Shown in pieces: positions 7,999-15,478 of a stretch of 64,000 bases of DNA. The position numbers and the translations under genes were made by a program. The notes below the pieces were generated by a model. The model did not search any database, was not told the DNA's origin, and worked only from the letters and a program-made list of their open reading frames with translations. The DNA comes from Pseudomonas lini (GTDB lineage Bacteria > Pseudomonadota > Gammaproteobacteria > Pseudomonadales > Pseudomonadaceae): NCBI RefSeq assembly GCF_030812475.1, contig NZ_JAUSSR010000010.1, positions 186,001-250,000 on the forward strand, in the 5' to 3' direction. Positions within the stretch are counted from its first letter, which is position 1. Every line of letters starts with the position of its first letter.

Positions 7999-8853
7999 TC
8001 AACCATTCATACACTGAAAATGCGCCAGCATCCGCTGCGCATCCGGCACTACGCCGCTGAACAATTCAAACGCCTTCACCGCCTGAAACACTGCCATGTT
8101 GCCGCCATCCAGTGTCCGGCAGCCCAAGGCGCGGGCGCTGCGCAGCAGTTCGGTTTCCAGCGGGAAATAGACGATCTCCGCCACCCACAGCTCTGCTCGC
8201 AACATCTCCACAGGAACCGGCGTGCCCGGCAGTTTTTTCATGCCCATGGGCGTGGTGTTCACCAGACCGTCGGCCTCGGCCAGGGTGCTCTGCAGATCTT
8301 GCCCGGCGACCGCGCGGCCAGCACCGAAGTGTTGATTGAGGTTGTTCGCCAGCGATTGCGCGCGGCGAGTATCCACATCAAAAATGCTCAGCAGCTTTAC
8401 GCCTTCGCTCAATAACGCATGGGCCACCGCTGCGCCTGCACCGCCTGCACCCATTTGCACCACCCGTTCAACGGCAACGCCCTGCAGGCCACGGCGAAAA
8501 CCTTCGGCAAAGCCCAGGCAATCGGTGTTGTGGCCAATGCGTTTGCCGTCCTTGAGTACCACTGTGTTGACTGCCCCGATGCCGCGCGCTTCCGGCGACA
8601 GTTCGTCGAGCAGCGGGATGATGGTCTGTTTGCACGGAAAAGTGATGTTCAGACCGGTGAAGTTCATTCGCTCGGCTGCCAACAGCAGGTCGGGCAAGGC
8701 ACTGCTGTCGAGTCTCAGCGGGTCGAGATCGATCAGGCGATAGAGGTAACGCAAACCCTGGGCATCGCCTTCTTGTTCGTGCAGTGCCGGGGTGCGGGAA
8801 GCCTGGATGCCGGCACCGATCAGTCCGGCCAATACGGTCTTGTTCTGGATCAT
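7999..8853 (-). CDS. qsuD: Quinate/shikimate dehydrogenase, NAD-type (QsuD-like, AroE superfamily)
   Basis: A 284-residue member of the shikimate dehydrogenase superfamily, resembling Corynebacterium glutamicum QsuD more than biosynthetic AroE. The substrate pocket begins LIGAGIQASRTPALHEQEG, with SRTPALHE in place of the AroE SxS motif. NITFPCKQ holds the catalytic Lys and HNTDCLGF the catalytic Asp. The cofactor site is VQMGAGGAGAAVAHAL followed by an acidic FDVDTRRAQSL, which favours NAD over NADP. I chose the ATG at 8853 (AAGGGG eight bases upstream) five bases after the aroQ stop; a GTG at 8862 is possible. It would oxidise quinate to dehydroquinate and/or shikimate to dehydroshikimate. 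Substrate preference is inferred from the family. Confidence 0.85.
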   Translation of the reverse strand: MIQNKTVLAGLIGAGIQASRTPALHEQEGDAQGLRYLYRLIDLDPLRLDSSALPDLLLAAERMNFTGLNITFPCKQTIIPLLDELSPEARGIGAVNTVVLKDGKRIGHNTDCLGFAEGFRRGLQGVAVERVVQMGAGGAGAAVAHALLSEGVKLLSIFDVDTRRAQSLANNLNQHFGAGRAVAGQDLQSTLAEADGLVNTTPMGMKKLPGTPVPVEMLRAELWVAEIVYFPLETELLRSARALGCRTLDGGNMAVFQAVKAFELFSGVVPDAQRMLAHFQCMNG

Positions 8854-8858
8854 GGCGT

Positions 8859-9299
8859 TCACCCCTTCAACCGCAGGCTGAAATGTTCCAGCTCCAGGCG
8901 GTAACCATGGCTGCCGAAACCGGCCATTACGGCGGTGGCAATGGCTGAAACGAAGGAGTGGTGCCGGAACGGCTCTCGGGCATGGACGTTGGAGAGGTGG
9001 ACTTCGATCACCGGCAGTTCGCTGGCGACCAGGGCATCGCGGATTGCCACCGAGGTGTGTGTCCAGGCCGCCGGGTTAATGACGATCCCCGCACAACGGC
9101 CGCGGGCGGCGTGAATCCAGTCGAGCAGTTCGCCTTCATGATTGGTCTGGCGAAACTCCACCGCCAGTCCGAACTCTTCAGCGGCACGTGCGCACAATGC
9201 CGAAACGTCGGCCAGGGTTTCGTGACCGTATGTCGCCGGTTCCCGGGTGCCGAGCATGTTCAGGTTGGGGCCGTTAAGCACCAGGACGATAGGGGGCAT
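8859..9299 (-). CDS. aroQ: 3-dehydroquinate dehydratase, type II
   Basis: A 146-residue type II dehydroquinase interconverting 3-dehydroquinate and 3-dehydroshikimate in the cytoplasm. It carries the N-terminal signature LVLNGPNLNMLGTREPATYG with the active-site Arg and Tyr, QTNHEGELLDWIH, the NPAAWTHTSVAIRDAL loop, and EVHLSNVHAREPFRHHS with the catalytic His. I chose the ATG at 9299 because GGAGAA lies just upstream; an in-frame extension would only add a basic tail. It is the first gene of a two-gene unit with the QsuD-like dehydrogenase, which points to a catabolic role. Pseudomonads usually have further aroQ copies for biosynthesis elsewhere. Confidence 0.93.
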   Translation of the reverse strand: MPPIVLVLNGPNLNMLGTREPATYGHETLADVSALCARAAEEFGLAVEFRQTNHEGELLDWIHAARGRCAGIVINPAAWTHTSVAIRDALVASELPVIEVHLSNVHAREPFRHHSFVSAIATAVMAGFGSHGYRLELEHFSLRLKG

Positions 9300-9497
9300 C
9301 GCTATTCTCCACTTATTATTTTTGGAACCGGCCAAGCGTTTCGGCCTGTAGAGATAAAATGTACCAGATGGTTAATTTGGTCAATTGCAGAGCAGACGTC
9401 TGCAGTTTTTGTGTGCGGTGATCGAACATACGCAAAAGAACGCAGCCTGCGGCACAGGGATCTTCAGTGAACGCCAGATCGGTGAACGCCACCGATC

Positions 9498-9590
9498 TGT
9501 GTAGGAGCCGGCTTGCCGGCGAAGGCGGCGGCACGTTTGGCAGAGGTGCTGGCTGACAGACTGCTTTCGCTGGCAAGCCAGCTCCTACAG
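9498..9590. repeat. REP doublet (GCCGGCTTGCCGGCGA type) in the aroQ-lysR gap
   Basis: The roughly 330-base gap between aroQ and the LysR gene holds this REP pair: GTGTAGGAGCCGGCTTGCCG and the inverted TGGCAAGCCAGCTCCTACAG, about 50 bases apart. The stretch at 9300-9497 should contain the aroQ promoter, but I see no clear operator there. Confidence 0.82.
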
Positions 9591-9631
9591 GTCTTGCGCG
9601 ACACCTCAATCCCGAACACCCTGCGATCTTC

Positions 9632-10543
9632 TCAGCGCGGCAGATGCTCGACCAGAAAATCGATGAAAGCCCTCAATCGCAGCGGTACATGGCGACTCTG
9701 CGGATAGAGCAGGGTGAACGGCCGCGAACGCCCGCCATAAGGCTTGAGTACTTCCACCAGCGAACCATCGGCCAGTTCGTTTTCGACGATGAAGCGATAA
9801 GTCTGAAACAGACCCGCCCCATGTTTGGCCAGGGTCACGCCACCGAGCACGTCGTCGGAACAACTGAGGCTGCCCTCGGCAAGAATCTCTCGCTGTACGC
9901 CGTCGTCGTTGAACAACCACGCAATGCGCCGGCCGCTGCTGGGCAGTTCGTACTGAATGCATTCATGCTGCGCCAGGTCGTCGAGGGTTTGCGGAATGCC
10001 GGCACGTTTCAGGTAGGCGGGACTGGCGATCATCACCAACCCTGCGTCTTCCAGGTGACGGGCGATCAGGCCGGAATCCGGGATCGCCCGCACGCGGATG
10101 GCCATGTCATAGCCTTCGTCCACGAAATCGATGTTGCGATTGCTGATGTGCGACTCGACTTTCACCGCCGGGAAGCGTTCCCGAAACGCCGGCAGCAACG
10201 GCAGGATGCGGTGATGGGCATACGTGGTGGGGATACTGATGCGCAAGGTGCCGGAAGGCTCCTGTTGCTGGCCCATGACCTCACGTTGGGCCTCGACCAG
10301 TTGCGCCAGCGCCTGACGACACTCTTCGTAATAGCGTCGGCCACTGTCGGTCATTTTTACGCTACGAGTGGTGCGCGCAAACAGCCGCACACCGAGGCGC
10401 TCCTCCATGCGCGACACCGATCGGCTCACGGCTGCCGGCGTCACGCCCGCCACCAGCGCGGCAGCGGTGAAGCTACCGGCCTCGGCGGCCAGGCAAAACA
10501 GCTCGATGCTGCCCAATTGAAGATCGTCGAATTGTCGCTGCAT
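9632..10543 (-). CDS. LysR family transcriptional regulator (CrgA-like)
   Basis: A 303-residue LysR protein. The winged helix-turn-helix spans residues 8-66 (IELFCLAAEAGSFTAAALVA, then AAVSRSVSRMEERLGVRLFA), followed by the linker helix and an effector domain from about 90 to 298 with GTLRISIPTTYAHHRILPLL and YDMAIRVRAIPDSGLIAR. This is the CrgA-like subgroup that answers small organic effectors. It is the next gene upstream of aroQ-qsuD on the same strand, so it is a candidate regulator of them, as a LysR (QsuR) controls the analogous corynebacterial genes. A TTGAT-N10-ATCAA repeat covers its start. Confidence 0.9.
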   Translation of the reverse strand: MQRQFDDLQLGSIELFCLAAEAGSFTAAALVAGVTPAAVSRSVSRMEERLGVRLFARTTRSVKMTDSGRRYYEECRQALAQLVEAQREVMGQQQEPSGTLRISIPTTYAHHRILPLLPAFRERFPAVKVESHISNRNIDFVDEGYDMAIRVRAIPDSGLIARHLEDAGLVMIASPAYLKRAGIPQTLDDLAQHECIQYELPSSGRRIAWLFNDDGVQREILAEGSLSCSDDVLGGVTLAKHGAGLFQTYRFIVENELADGSLVEVLKPYGGRSRPFTLLYPQSRHVPLRLRAFIDFLVEHLPR

Positions 10544-10545
10544 GA

Positions 10546-10565
10546 TTGATTACACCAGGGATCAA
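10546..10565. promoter_or_regulatory. Candidate LysR binding site (TTGAT-N10-ATCAA)
   Basis: TTGAT and ATCAA form a 5-bp perfect inverted repeat with a 10-base spacer, starting three bases upstream of the LysR start codon. LysR regulators typically autoregulate through interrupted dyads of this size. It is short enough to occur by chance. Confidence 0.3.
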
Positions 10566-10758
10566 ATGGAGTGGCTAATTCTGTATTTATCAAATTGGCG
10601 AAAGGATTGCTTACCATTTTTCCCTGTGATCCGGGTACTCAGAACGACTTTGCGCGCTAGCCTCAAAATTCGAGTATTGGACGTGAGTCTGTACCGGTGG
10701 TCGGATTCTTCAAGGATTGGTGAGCCGTTGAGCTCAATAACCTAACGGATGGGTTAGC

Positions 10759-11187
10759 ATGAGAGTATGCAGCTACAAAGGATTTTCTTTGGTGATCCTG
10801 TTGCGTGACGAGCATTGCCCGCCTCATGTGCATGTGGACGCGAGCACATGGAGCGCGCGCTTCAAGTTCAGCTTTTGGCACAACGGCGTAGAGCTTTGGG
10901 ATGTTATTCCTCATGCGCGACGACCACCTGTAGCGGTGCTTGAGGGCTTGCGTCAGACGCTCAGGCAATCTGCCCATTTACGGCGAGCTCGCGGCATTTG
11001 GTGGAACAAATTGCAGACGGTTTGTCTCGACCGTCAATTATGGGATTGGCGCAACAACGAAGTCGTCGTGGTTAAGCAGATCGCAAGTACCACCCAGATG
11101 ATTGACTCGGCTTGTTATGAGCCTCTGGAGAACAGGACCCGGTTGACCCTGATGGGGACAATGGAGGGTGTGGAGATTGAATTATGA
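10759..11187 (+). CDS. DUF4160-like protein, first gene of a coupled pair
   Basis: A 142-residue soluble protein. The motif LLRDEHCPPHVHVDA near residues 15-30 matches the DUF4160 signature (usually E-H-x-P-P-H-x-H), with two histidines that could bind a metal. The C-terminal 60 residues, after a basic LRRARGIWWNKLQ stretch, are not familiar to me. Its TGA overlaps the ATG of the next gene by four bases, so the two are translationally coupled. DUF4160 and DUF2442 genes are often adjacent in bacteria and behave like toxin-antitoxin candidates, but no activity is established. Base composition is lower in GC than the flanks. No strong ribosome site precedes the ATG. Confidence 0.7.
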   Translation: MRVCSYKGFSLVILLRDEHCPPHVHVDASTWSARFKFSFWHNGVELWDVIPHARRPPVAVLEGLRQTLRQSAHLRRARGIWWNKLQTVCLDRQLWDWRNNEVVVVKQIASTTQMIDSACYEPLENRTRLTLMGTMEGVEIEL

Positions 11188-11630
11188 AAGCAGTAAAGGC
11201 CAAAAATCATGGGGATCGACCCGTCACAGAGTCAGTGCTGGATGAAGCGATCGAGCGAGGCCGGTCGCGCCGCAATAGCGGTTTGCAGGCGACGGCTGTG
11301 ACGTTTCTGGAACCGTGCCTGGCCGTCAGCTTTGAGGATGGCAGTGGCGTATTGCTTCCAGTGAAGTGCTACCCGGAATTCGAGGATTTCAGGAGCGAGG
11401 ATTACGCCGGATTGAAAGTCGGTTTTGCCGGCACCGCCCTGTGTCATGAAGGTAAGGACTTGCAGATATCCATTGCCGGGATGATTTCGGCGAGCAAGCC
11501 GCTGATGGACATGGCCGCCTCGGTCATCGCCTCGCGCAACGGTCGCCAAAGCACTGCCGCCAAGGCAGAGGCCGCGCGGACCAACGGCAGGAAGGGCGGG
11601 CGCCCGCGCAAGGTCGAAGTCGCTCTTTGA
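11184..11630 (+). CDS. DUF2442-like protein with basic AT-hook-like tail
   Basis: A 148-residue protein whose middle (about residues 35-105) fits the DUF2442 fold: ATAVTFLEPCLAVSFEDGSG and VLLPVKCYPEFEDFRSED. The last 20 residues are Lys/Arg/Gly rich and end in NGRKGGRPRKVEVAL. The G-R-P-R-K core is the AT-hook consensus, so minor-groove DNA binding is plausible. Its ATG overlaps the stop of the upstream DUF4160-like gene. The pairing and a DNA-binding tail would suit an antitoxin that represses its own operon. This is inference; the family has no proven function. Confidence 0.7.
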   Translation: MKAVKAKNHGDRPVTESVLDEAIERGRSRRNSGLQATAVTFLEPCLAVSFEDGSGVLLPVKCYPEFEDFRSEDYAGLKVGFAGTALCHEGKDLQISIAGMISASKPLMDMAASVIASRNGRQSTAAKAEAARTNGRKGGRPRKVEVAL

Positions 11631-11637
11631 ATGTCCA

Positions 11638-11662
11638 CAAAAAAGCCGTCGTGATGACGGCT
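11638..11662 (-). terminator. Rho-independent terminator of trmA
   Basis: On the minus strand the sequence is AGCCGTCATCACGACGGCT followed by six T, a clean hairpin plus T-run 22 bases beyond the trmA stop codon. The stem could also stop transcripts from the DUF2442 gene on the other strand, although that side lacks a T-run. Confidence 0.8.
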
Positions 11663-11684
11663 GATTCGTAGGCGGCAACTGCGA

Positions 11685-12764
11685 TCAACGACGGGTCAAC
11701 AACACCCCGGATTCCATGTGATGTGTCCATGGGAACTGGTCGAACATCGCGCAACGGGTGATGCGATGGGTGTCGTGCAGTTGGGCGATGTTGGCCGCCA
11801 GGGTTTGTGGATTGCAGGAAATATAGAGGATGTTGTCGAAGCGCCGGGTGAGCTCGCAGGTGTCCGGATCCATGCCGGCACGCGGCGGGTCGACGAAGAC
11901 GCTGCCGAATTCGTAGCTTTTCAGATCGATGCCGTGCAGACGACGGAACGGGCGCACTTCGTTCAACGCCTCGGTCAGTTCCTCGGCGGACAGGCGCACC
12001 AGGGTGACGTTATCCAGCGCGTTATCGCTGAGATTGCTCAATGCCGCATTGACCGAAGACTTGCTGATTTCGGTGGCAAGCACCTTGCGCACGCGGGTCG
12101 CGAGGGGGAGGGTGAAGTTGCCGTTGCCGCAGTACAGTTCAAGCAAATCGTCGGAACGATCGCCCAGTGATTCGTAGGCCCAGTTGAGCATCTTCTGGTT
12201 CACCGTGCCGTTGGGCTGGGTAAACGCGCCTTCCGGCTGGCGGTAGCTGAACGTGCGGCCGCCGACCTCCAGTTTCTCTATCACGTAATCTTGACCGATG
12301 ACTTCGCGCTTGCCCTTGGAGCGGCCAATGACGCTGACATTCAGCTCGGCTGCCAGTGTCGAGGCGGCGGCGTGCCAATGCTCGTCCAGCGGACGGTGGT
12401 AGCACAGCGTGATCATGGCATCGCCCGCCAAGGTGGTCAGGAACTCCACCTGGAACAACTTGTGACTCAGGGCTGCGCTGGCCTGCCAGGCTGCCTTGAG
12501 CTGCGGCATCAACTGATTGATGCGCAGGCTTGCGATGGGAAATTCTTCGATCAGGATCGGCGTGCGTTTGTCTTCCTGGGAAAACATCGCGTAGTGACGC
12601 TCGCCGGCTTCGCGCCACAGGCGAAACTCTGCGCGCAGGCGGAAGTTTTTCAGCGGTGAGTCGAACACGGCAGGTTCTGGCGCATCGAACGGGGCCAGCA
12701 GATCACGCAGGCGCGTGACCTTTTCTTCGAGTTGAATGGCGTAAGCCTGGGTATCAAAAGTCAT
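11685..12764 (-). CDS. trmA: tRNA (uracil-54-C5)-methyltransferase
   Basis: A 359-residue TrmA, which makes 5-methyluridine at position 54 of the T-loop of tRNA using S-adenosylmethionine. Visible motifs are ELYCGNGNFTLPLA (SAM site, about residue 215), DPPRAGMDP (about 295) and the catalytic cysteine in YISCNPQTLAANI (about 320). There is no N-terminal TRAM domain, as expected for TrmA and unlike RlmD. Length is standard. I chose the ATG at 12764, which overlaps the TGA of the upstream purine permease by four bases, so the two genes are coupled. Upstream in-frame codons would lie inside the permease gene. Confidence 0.95.
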   Translation of the reverse strand: MTFDTQAYAIQLEEKVTRLRDLLAPFDAPEPAVFDSPLKNFRLRAEFRLWREAGERHYAMFSQEDKRTPILIEEFPIASLRINQLMPQLKAAWQASAALSHKLFQVEFLTTLAGDAMITLCYHRPLDEHWHAAASTLAAELNVSVIGRSKGKREVIGQDYVIEKLEVGGRTFSYRQPEGAFTQPNGTVNQKMLNWAYESLGDRSDDLLELYCGNGNFTLPLATRVRKVLATEISKSSVNAALSNLSDNALDNVTLVRLSAEELTEALNEVRPFRRLHGIDLKSYEFGSVFVDPPRAGMDPDTCELTRRFDNILYISCNPQTLAANIAQLHDTHRITRCAMFDQFPWTHHMESGVLLTRR

Positions 12765-14056
12765 GCGTTGAACCAACCCAATTTGATCACGAACAGAATC
12801 GACAGGATCACCAGCGCCGAATTCAGTTCACGGGCGCGGCCGGACAGCAGCTTGATCGCGGTCCAGGAAATGAAACCGAAGGCGATGCCGTTGGCGATGG
12901 AATAAGTGAATGGCATGGCCAGGGCGGTGACCACGACCGGTGCAGCAACGGTGATGTCGTCCCAGTCTATTTCGGCCAGGCCGGATGTCATCAGTACTGC
13001 GACGAACAGCAAGGCAGGTGCCGTGGCGAATGCCGGAACGCTGGCAGCCAGTGGCGAGAAAAACAACGCCAGCAGGAACAGGATCGCAACCACGACAGCG
13101 GTCAGGCCGGTGCGGCCGCCAGCACTCACGCCAGCGGCGGATTCAATGTAGCTGGTCGTGGTTGAAGTCCCCAGCAAGGAACCGGCCATGGCCGCGGTAC
13201 TGTCGGCGATCAGGGCACGACCCATTTTTGGCATGTGGCCATCCTTGCTCATCAGGCCGGCGCGCTTGGCCACACCAATCAGGGTGCCAGAGTTGTCGAA
13301 CAGATCGACGAACAGGAAAGCGAAAATCACGCTGACCAGACCGATGTCCAGTGCGCCTTTTATGTCCAGTTGCAGGAAGGTTGGCGCCAGCGACGGTGGC
13401 ATCGACATGACGCCGCCGAAGGGGGTGAACCCCATGACGATGGAGGCGACAGTCACGGCCAGAATGCCGATCAGCACGGCGCCGCGAACCTTCAGGGCTT
13501 CGAGGGCGACGATCAGGGCAAAGCCCAGGGTGGCGAGGATCGGGGCCGGTTGCTTGAGGTCGCCGAGGCCGAGCATGGTAGCAGGGTTGCTGACGACGAT
13601 GCCGGCGTTGTGCAGGGCGATCAGCGCCAGGAACAGGCCGATACCAGCGGCAATGGCCGAACGCAGGGGCAACGGGATACTGTTGACGATCCATTCCCGG
13701 ATACGGAAGATCGAGAGCAGGAAGAACATCACCGCCGAGATGAACACCGCACCCAGTGCCACCTGCCAGGTGTGACCCATGTTCAGGACCACGGTATAGG
13801 TGAAGAAGGCGTTCAAGCCCATGCCCGGCGCGAGCGCGATCGGGTAGTTGGCGATCAGGCCCATCACGGTGGAGCCGATGGCGGCCGCCAGGCAGGTCGC
13901 GACGAACACCGCCCCCTTGTCCATCCCGGTCTCGCCGAGGATGCTCGGGTTGACGAACAGAATGTAGGCCATGGCCAAAAACGTCGTGACGCCCGCCAGA
14001 ATCTCGGTCCGCACGTTGGTGTCGTGTGCCTTGAGTTGAAACAGCCTTTCCAGCAT
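12761..14056 (-). CDS. NCS2 family purine permease (AzgA/PbuG type)
   Basis: A 431-residue inner-membrane permease with about twelve to fourteen helices, of the AzgA-like branch of nucleobase:cation symporters that import hypoxanthine, guanine or adenine. Family marks are NVRTEILAGVTTFLAMAYIL and FVNPSILGETGMD at the N-terminus, GLNAFFTYTVV, FVDLFDNSGTLIGVAKRAGL, and STTTSYIESAAGVSAGGRTG in the second half. Its stop codon overlaps the trmA start. The exact base transported is not decidable here. Confidence 0.92.
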   Translation of the reverse strand: MLERLFQLKAHDTNVRTEILAGVTTFLAMAYILFVNPSILGETGMDKGAVFVATCLAAAIGSTVMGLIANYPIALAPGMGLNAFFTYTVVLNMGHTWQVALGAVFISAVMFFLLSIFRIREWIVNSIPLPLRSAIAAGIGLFLALIALHNAGIVVSNPATMLGLGDLKQPAPILATLGFALIVALEALKVRGAVLIGILAVTVASIVMGFTPFGGVMSMPPSLAPTFLQLDIKGALDIGLVSVIFAFLFVDLFDNSGTLIGVAKRAGLMSKDGHMPKMGRALIADSTAAMAGSLLGTSTTTSYIESAAGVSAGGRTGLTAVVVAILFLLALFFSPLAASVPAFATAPALLFVAVLMTSGLAEIDWDDITVAAPVVVTALAMPFTYSIANGIAFGFISWTAIKLLSGRARELNSALVILSILFVIKLGWFNA

Positions 14057-14270
14057 GTCTGCTCCCCGTGGCGCGCCAGGCGCCGTGAATGTATCGACTT
14101 CAACAGCAAAGCACAGGCCACCGCAGGCGCCCGATAATTTGCTGCAGGTCGGAAAAAGCCGCGCATCATACCAGCAGCGTGGGGTTATGACTGCTTATGG
14201 CGGCGATCGTCGTCGATGTTTTGCGTGAAAGCCAAGTGAGCCATACTGCGCGCCGGTGTGGGGGGGACTT

Positions 14271-14726
14271 ATGTATTGCATGGGAAAACAGCTGGTGAAT
14301 GGATTCGGACTCTCGATGGCCCTGTTGGCAGGGGCACAGATCGCCTCGGCTGCATCGGCGCCGCCTTTGAGTCAGGTGAAGGTGCTCCGGGTCGAGTCGC
14401 CGGGCTGTGGTTTTGAGAGCATTGCCCAGGGACAGGAACAGACACGCTGCAATCACAGTGGTGCGAACATCAGGGTCTACGTGCTGGAAGTCGGCTACGG
14501 TCGTGGGGCGCATGTCGGGCTGGACGGCTTCGAGATCAACGGCACCCGGACCCCGATCTGTGCCTTTGATAATGGCAACCTGACTGAATGCACCGTAGGG
14601 AAACACACGGTCGGCTATATGTATGTCTTCGATCTGGCAGGCAAACAGGAGGGAACCTTCACCTTTAGCAATACCTCGACCAATGCGCCTGGCAATACCC
14701 TGTCGACGCAGCTGTACATCAAGTAA
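14271..14726 (+). CDS. Small exported protein, YolA/DUF4879-like
   Basis: A 151-residue protein starting with a typical Sec signal peptide, hydrophobic to about residue 25 with an AGAQIASAASA cleavage region. The mature part has paired cysteines (ESPGCGFES, QTRCNHSG, TPICAFDNG, TECTVGKH) consistent with disulfide bonds, and the segments VLEVGYGRGAHVGLDGFEI and VGYMYVFDLAGKQEGTF recall the YolA (DUF4879) family of secreted proteins. The match is from memory. I chose the ATG at 14271 because a GGGGGGA run precedes it; an ATG at 14280 is also possible. Role unknown. Confidence 0.65.
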   Translation: MYCMGKQLVNGFGLSMALLAGAQIASAASAPPLSQVKVLRVESPGCGFESIAQGQEQTRCNHSGANIRVYVLEVGYGRGAHVGLDGFEINGTRTPICAFDNGNLTECTVGKHTVGYMYVFDLAGKQEGTFTFSNTSTNAPGNTLSTQLYIK

Positions 14727-14792
14727 CGGCAGACGCGAACGAAAGGCGGGAAAGCTGACTACGCTTTAAGGATCATTCAGTGGACTGCGCCC

Positions 14793-15344
14793 ATGACCTT
14801 TAGAGCTCTGATTACCCTCGCCGAGGGCATCGATGACCTGCAAGCAGTGACCCTGATCGATGTCCTGCGCCGTGCCAAAGTCGAGGTGGTGGTGGCGAGT
14901 ATCGAGGGACGGCGCATGCTCACCTGTGCCCGTGGCACCCGAGTGACGTCCGATGCGATGCTGGTGGACTTGCTGGCCCAGCCGTTCGATCTGATCGTAC
15001 TCCCGGGTGGGGACGTGGGGGCGCAACATCTGGCGGCGCATCAACCCTTGCAACAATTGGTCAAGGATCAGGCGGCGGCCGGGCGTTTGTTCGCCGGCAT
15101 CGCCGAGGCCCCGGCACTCGCGCTGCAGGCCTTTGGCGTCCTGCGCCAACGACGAATGACCTGCCTGCCATCGGCCAGCCATCAACTGTCGGGTTGCAAC
15201 TTCGTCGACCAGCCAGTGGTCGTCGACGGCAACTGCATCACCGCCCAGGGCTCGGGTGCTGCACTGGAGTTTGCCCTGGCGCTGGTGGAGCAACTCTGTG
15301 GCAAGCCCACGCGGACCGCGGTGGCAGGGGAATTGGCGGGCTAG
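14793..15344 (+). CDS. DJ-1/PfpI family protein lacking the catalytic cysteine
   Basis: A 183-residue single-domain DJ-1/PfpI protein closest to the YajL/DJ-1 branch: MTFRALITLAEGIDDLQAVT, then DLIVLPGGDVGAQHL. Both residues that define DJ-1 chemistry are replaced. The nucleophilic Cys (Cys106 in human DJ-1, in AICAGP) is Ala104 in FAGIAEAPALAL, and the partner Glu18 is Gln17 in DDLQAV. The codons are unambiguous in the given sequence. Deglycase, glyoxalase and redox-sensing activity of the usual type are therefore unlikely; a binding or scaffold role is possible. It lies upstream of the molybdenum hydroxylase genes, but a 135-base gap with a REP palindrome separates them. Confidence 0.85.
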   Translation: MTFRALITLAEGIDDLQAVTLIDVLRRAKVEVVVASIEGRRMLTCARGTRVTSDAMLVDLLAQPFDLIVLPGGDVGAQHLAAHQPLQQLVKDQAAAGRLFAGIAEAPALALQAFGVLRQRRMTCLPSASHQLSGCNFVDQPVVVDGNCITAQGSGAALEFALALVEQLCGKPTRTAVAGELAG

Positions 15345-15352
15345 CGCTGCGC

Positions 15353-15379
15353 TTGTGGCGAGCAAGCTTCTCGCCACAA
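15353..15379. repeat. Single REP palindrome
   Basis: TTGTGGCGAGCAAGCTTC followed by TCGCCACAA is a near-perfect 27-base palindrome with the REP core GCGAGCAAGCT, here as one hairpin rather than a doublet, nine bases after the DJ-1-like gene. Confidence 0.75.
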
Positions 15380-15478
15380 ATCAATTCCCTTGAACACTCT
15401 CACCTTCCCCGAAGTCGTACCCCATATGACGGCGGTTTGCGAAAACGCCGCGAACGTACGACCAACCGTGAGGTGTTT

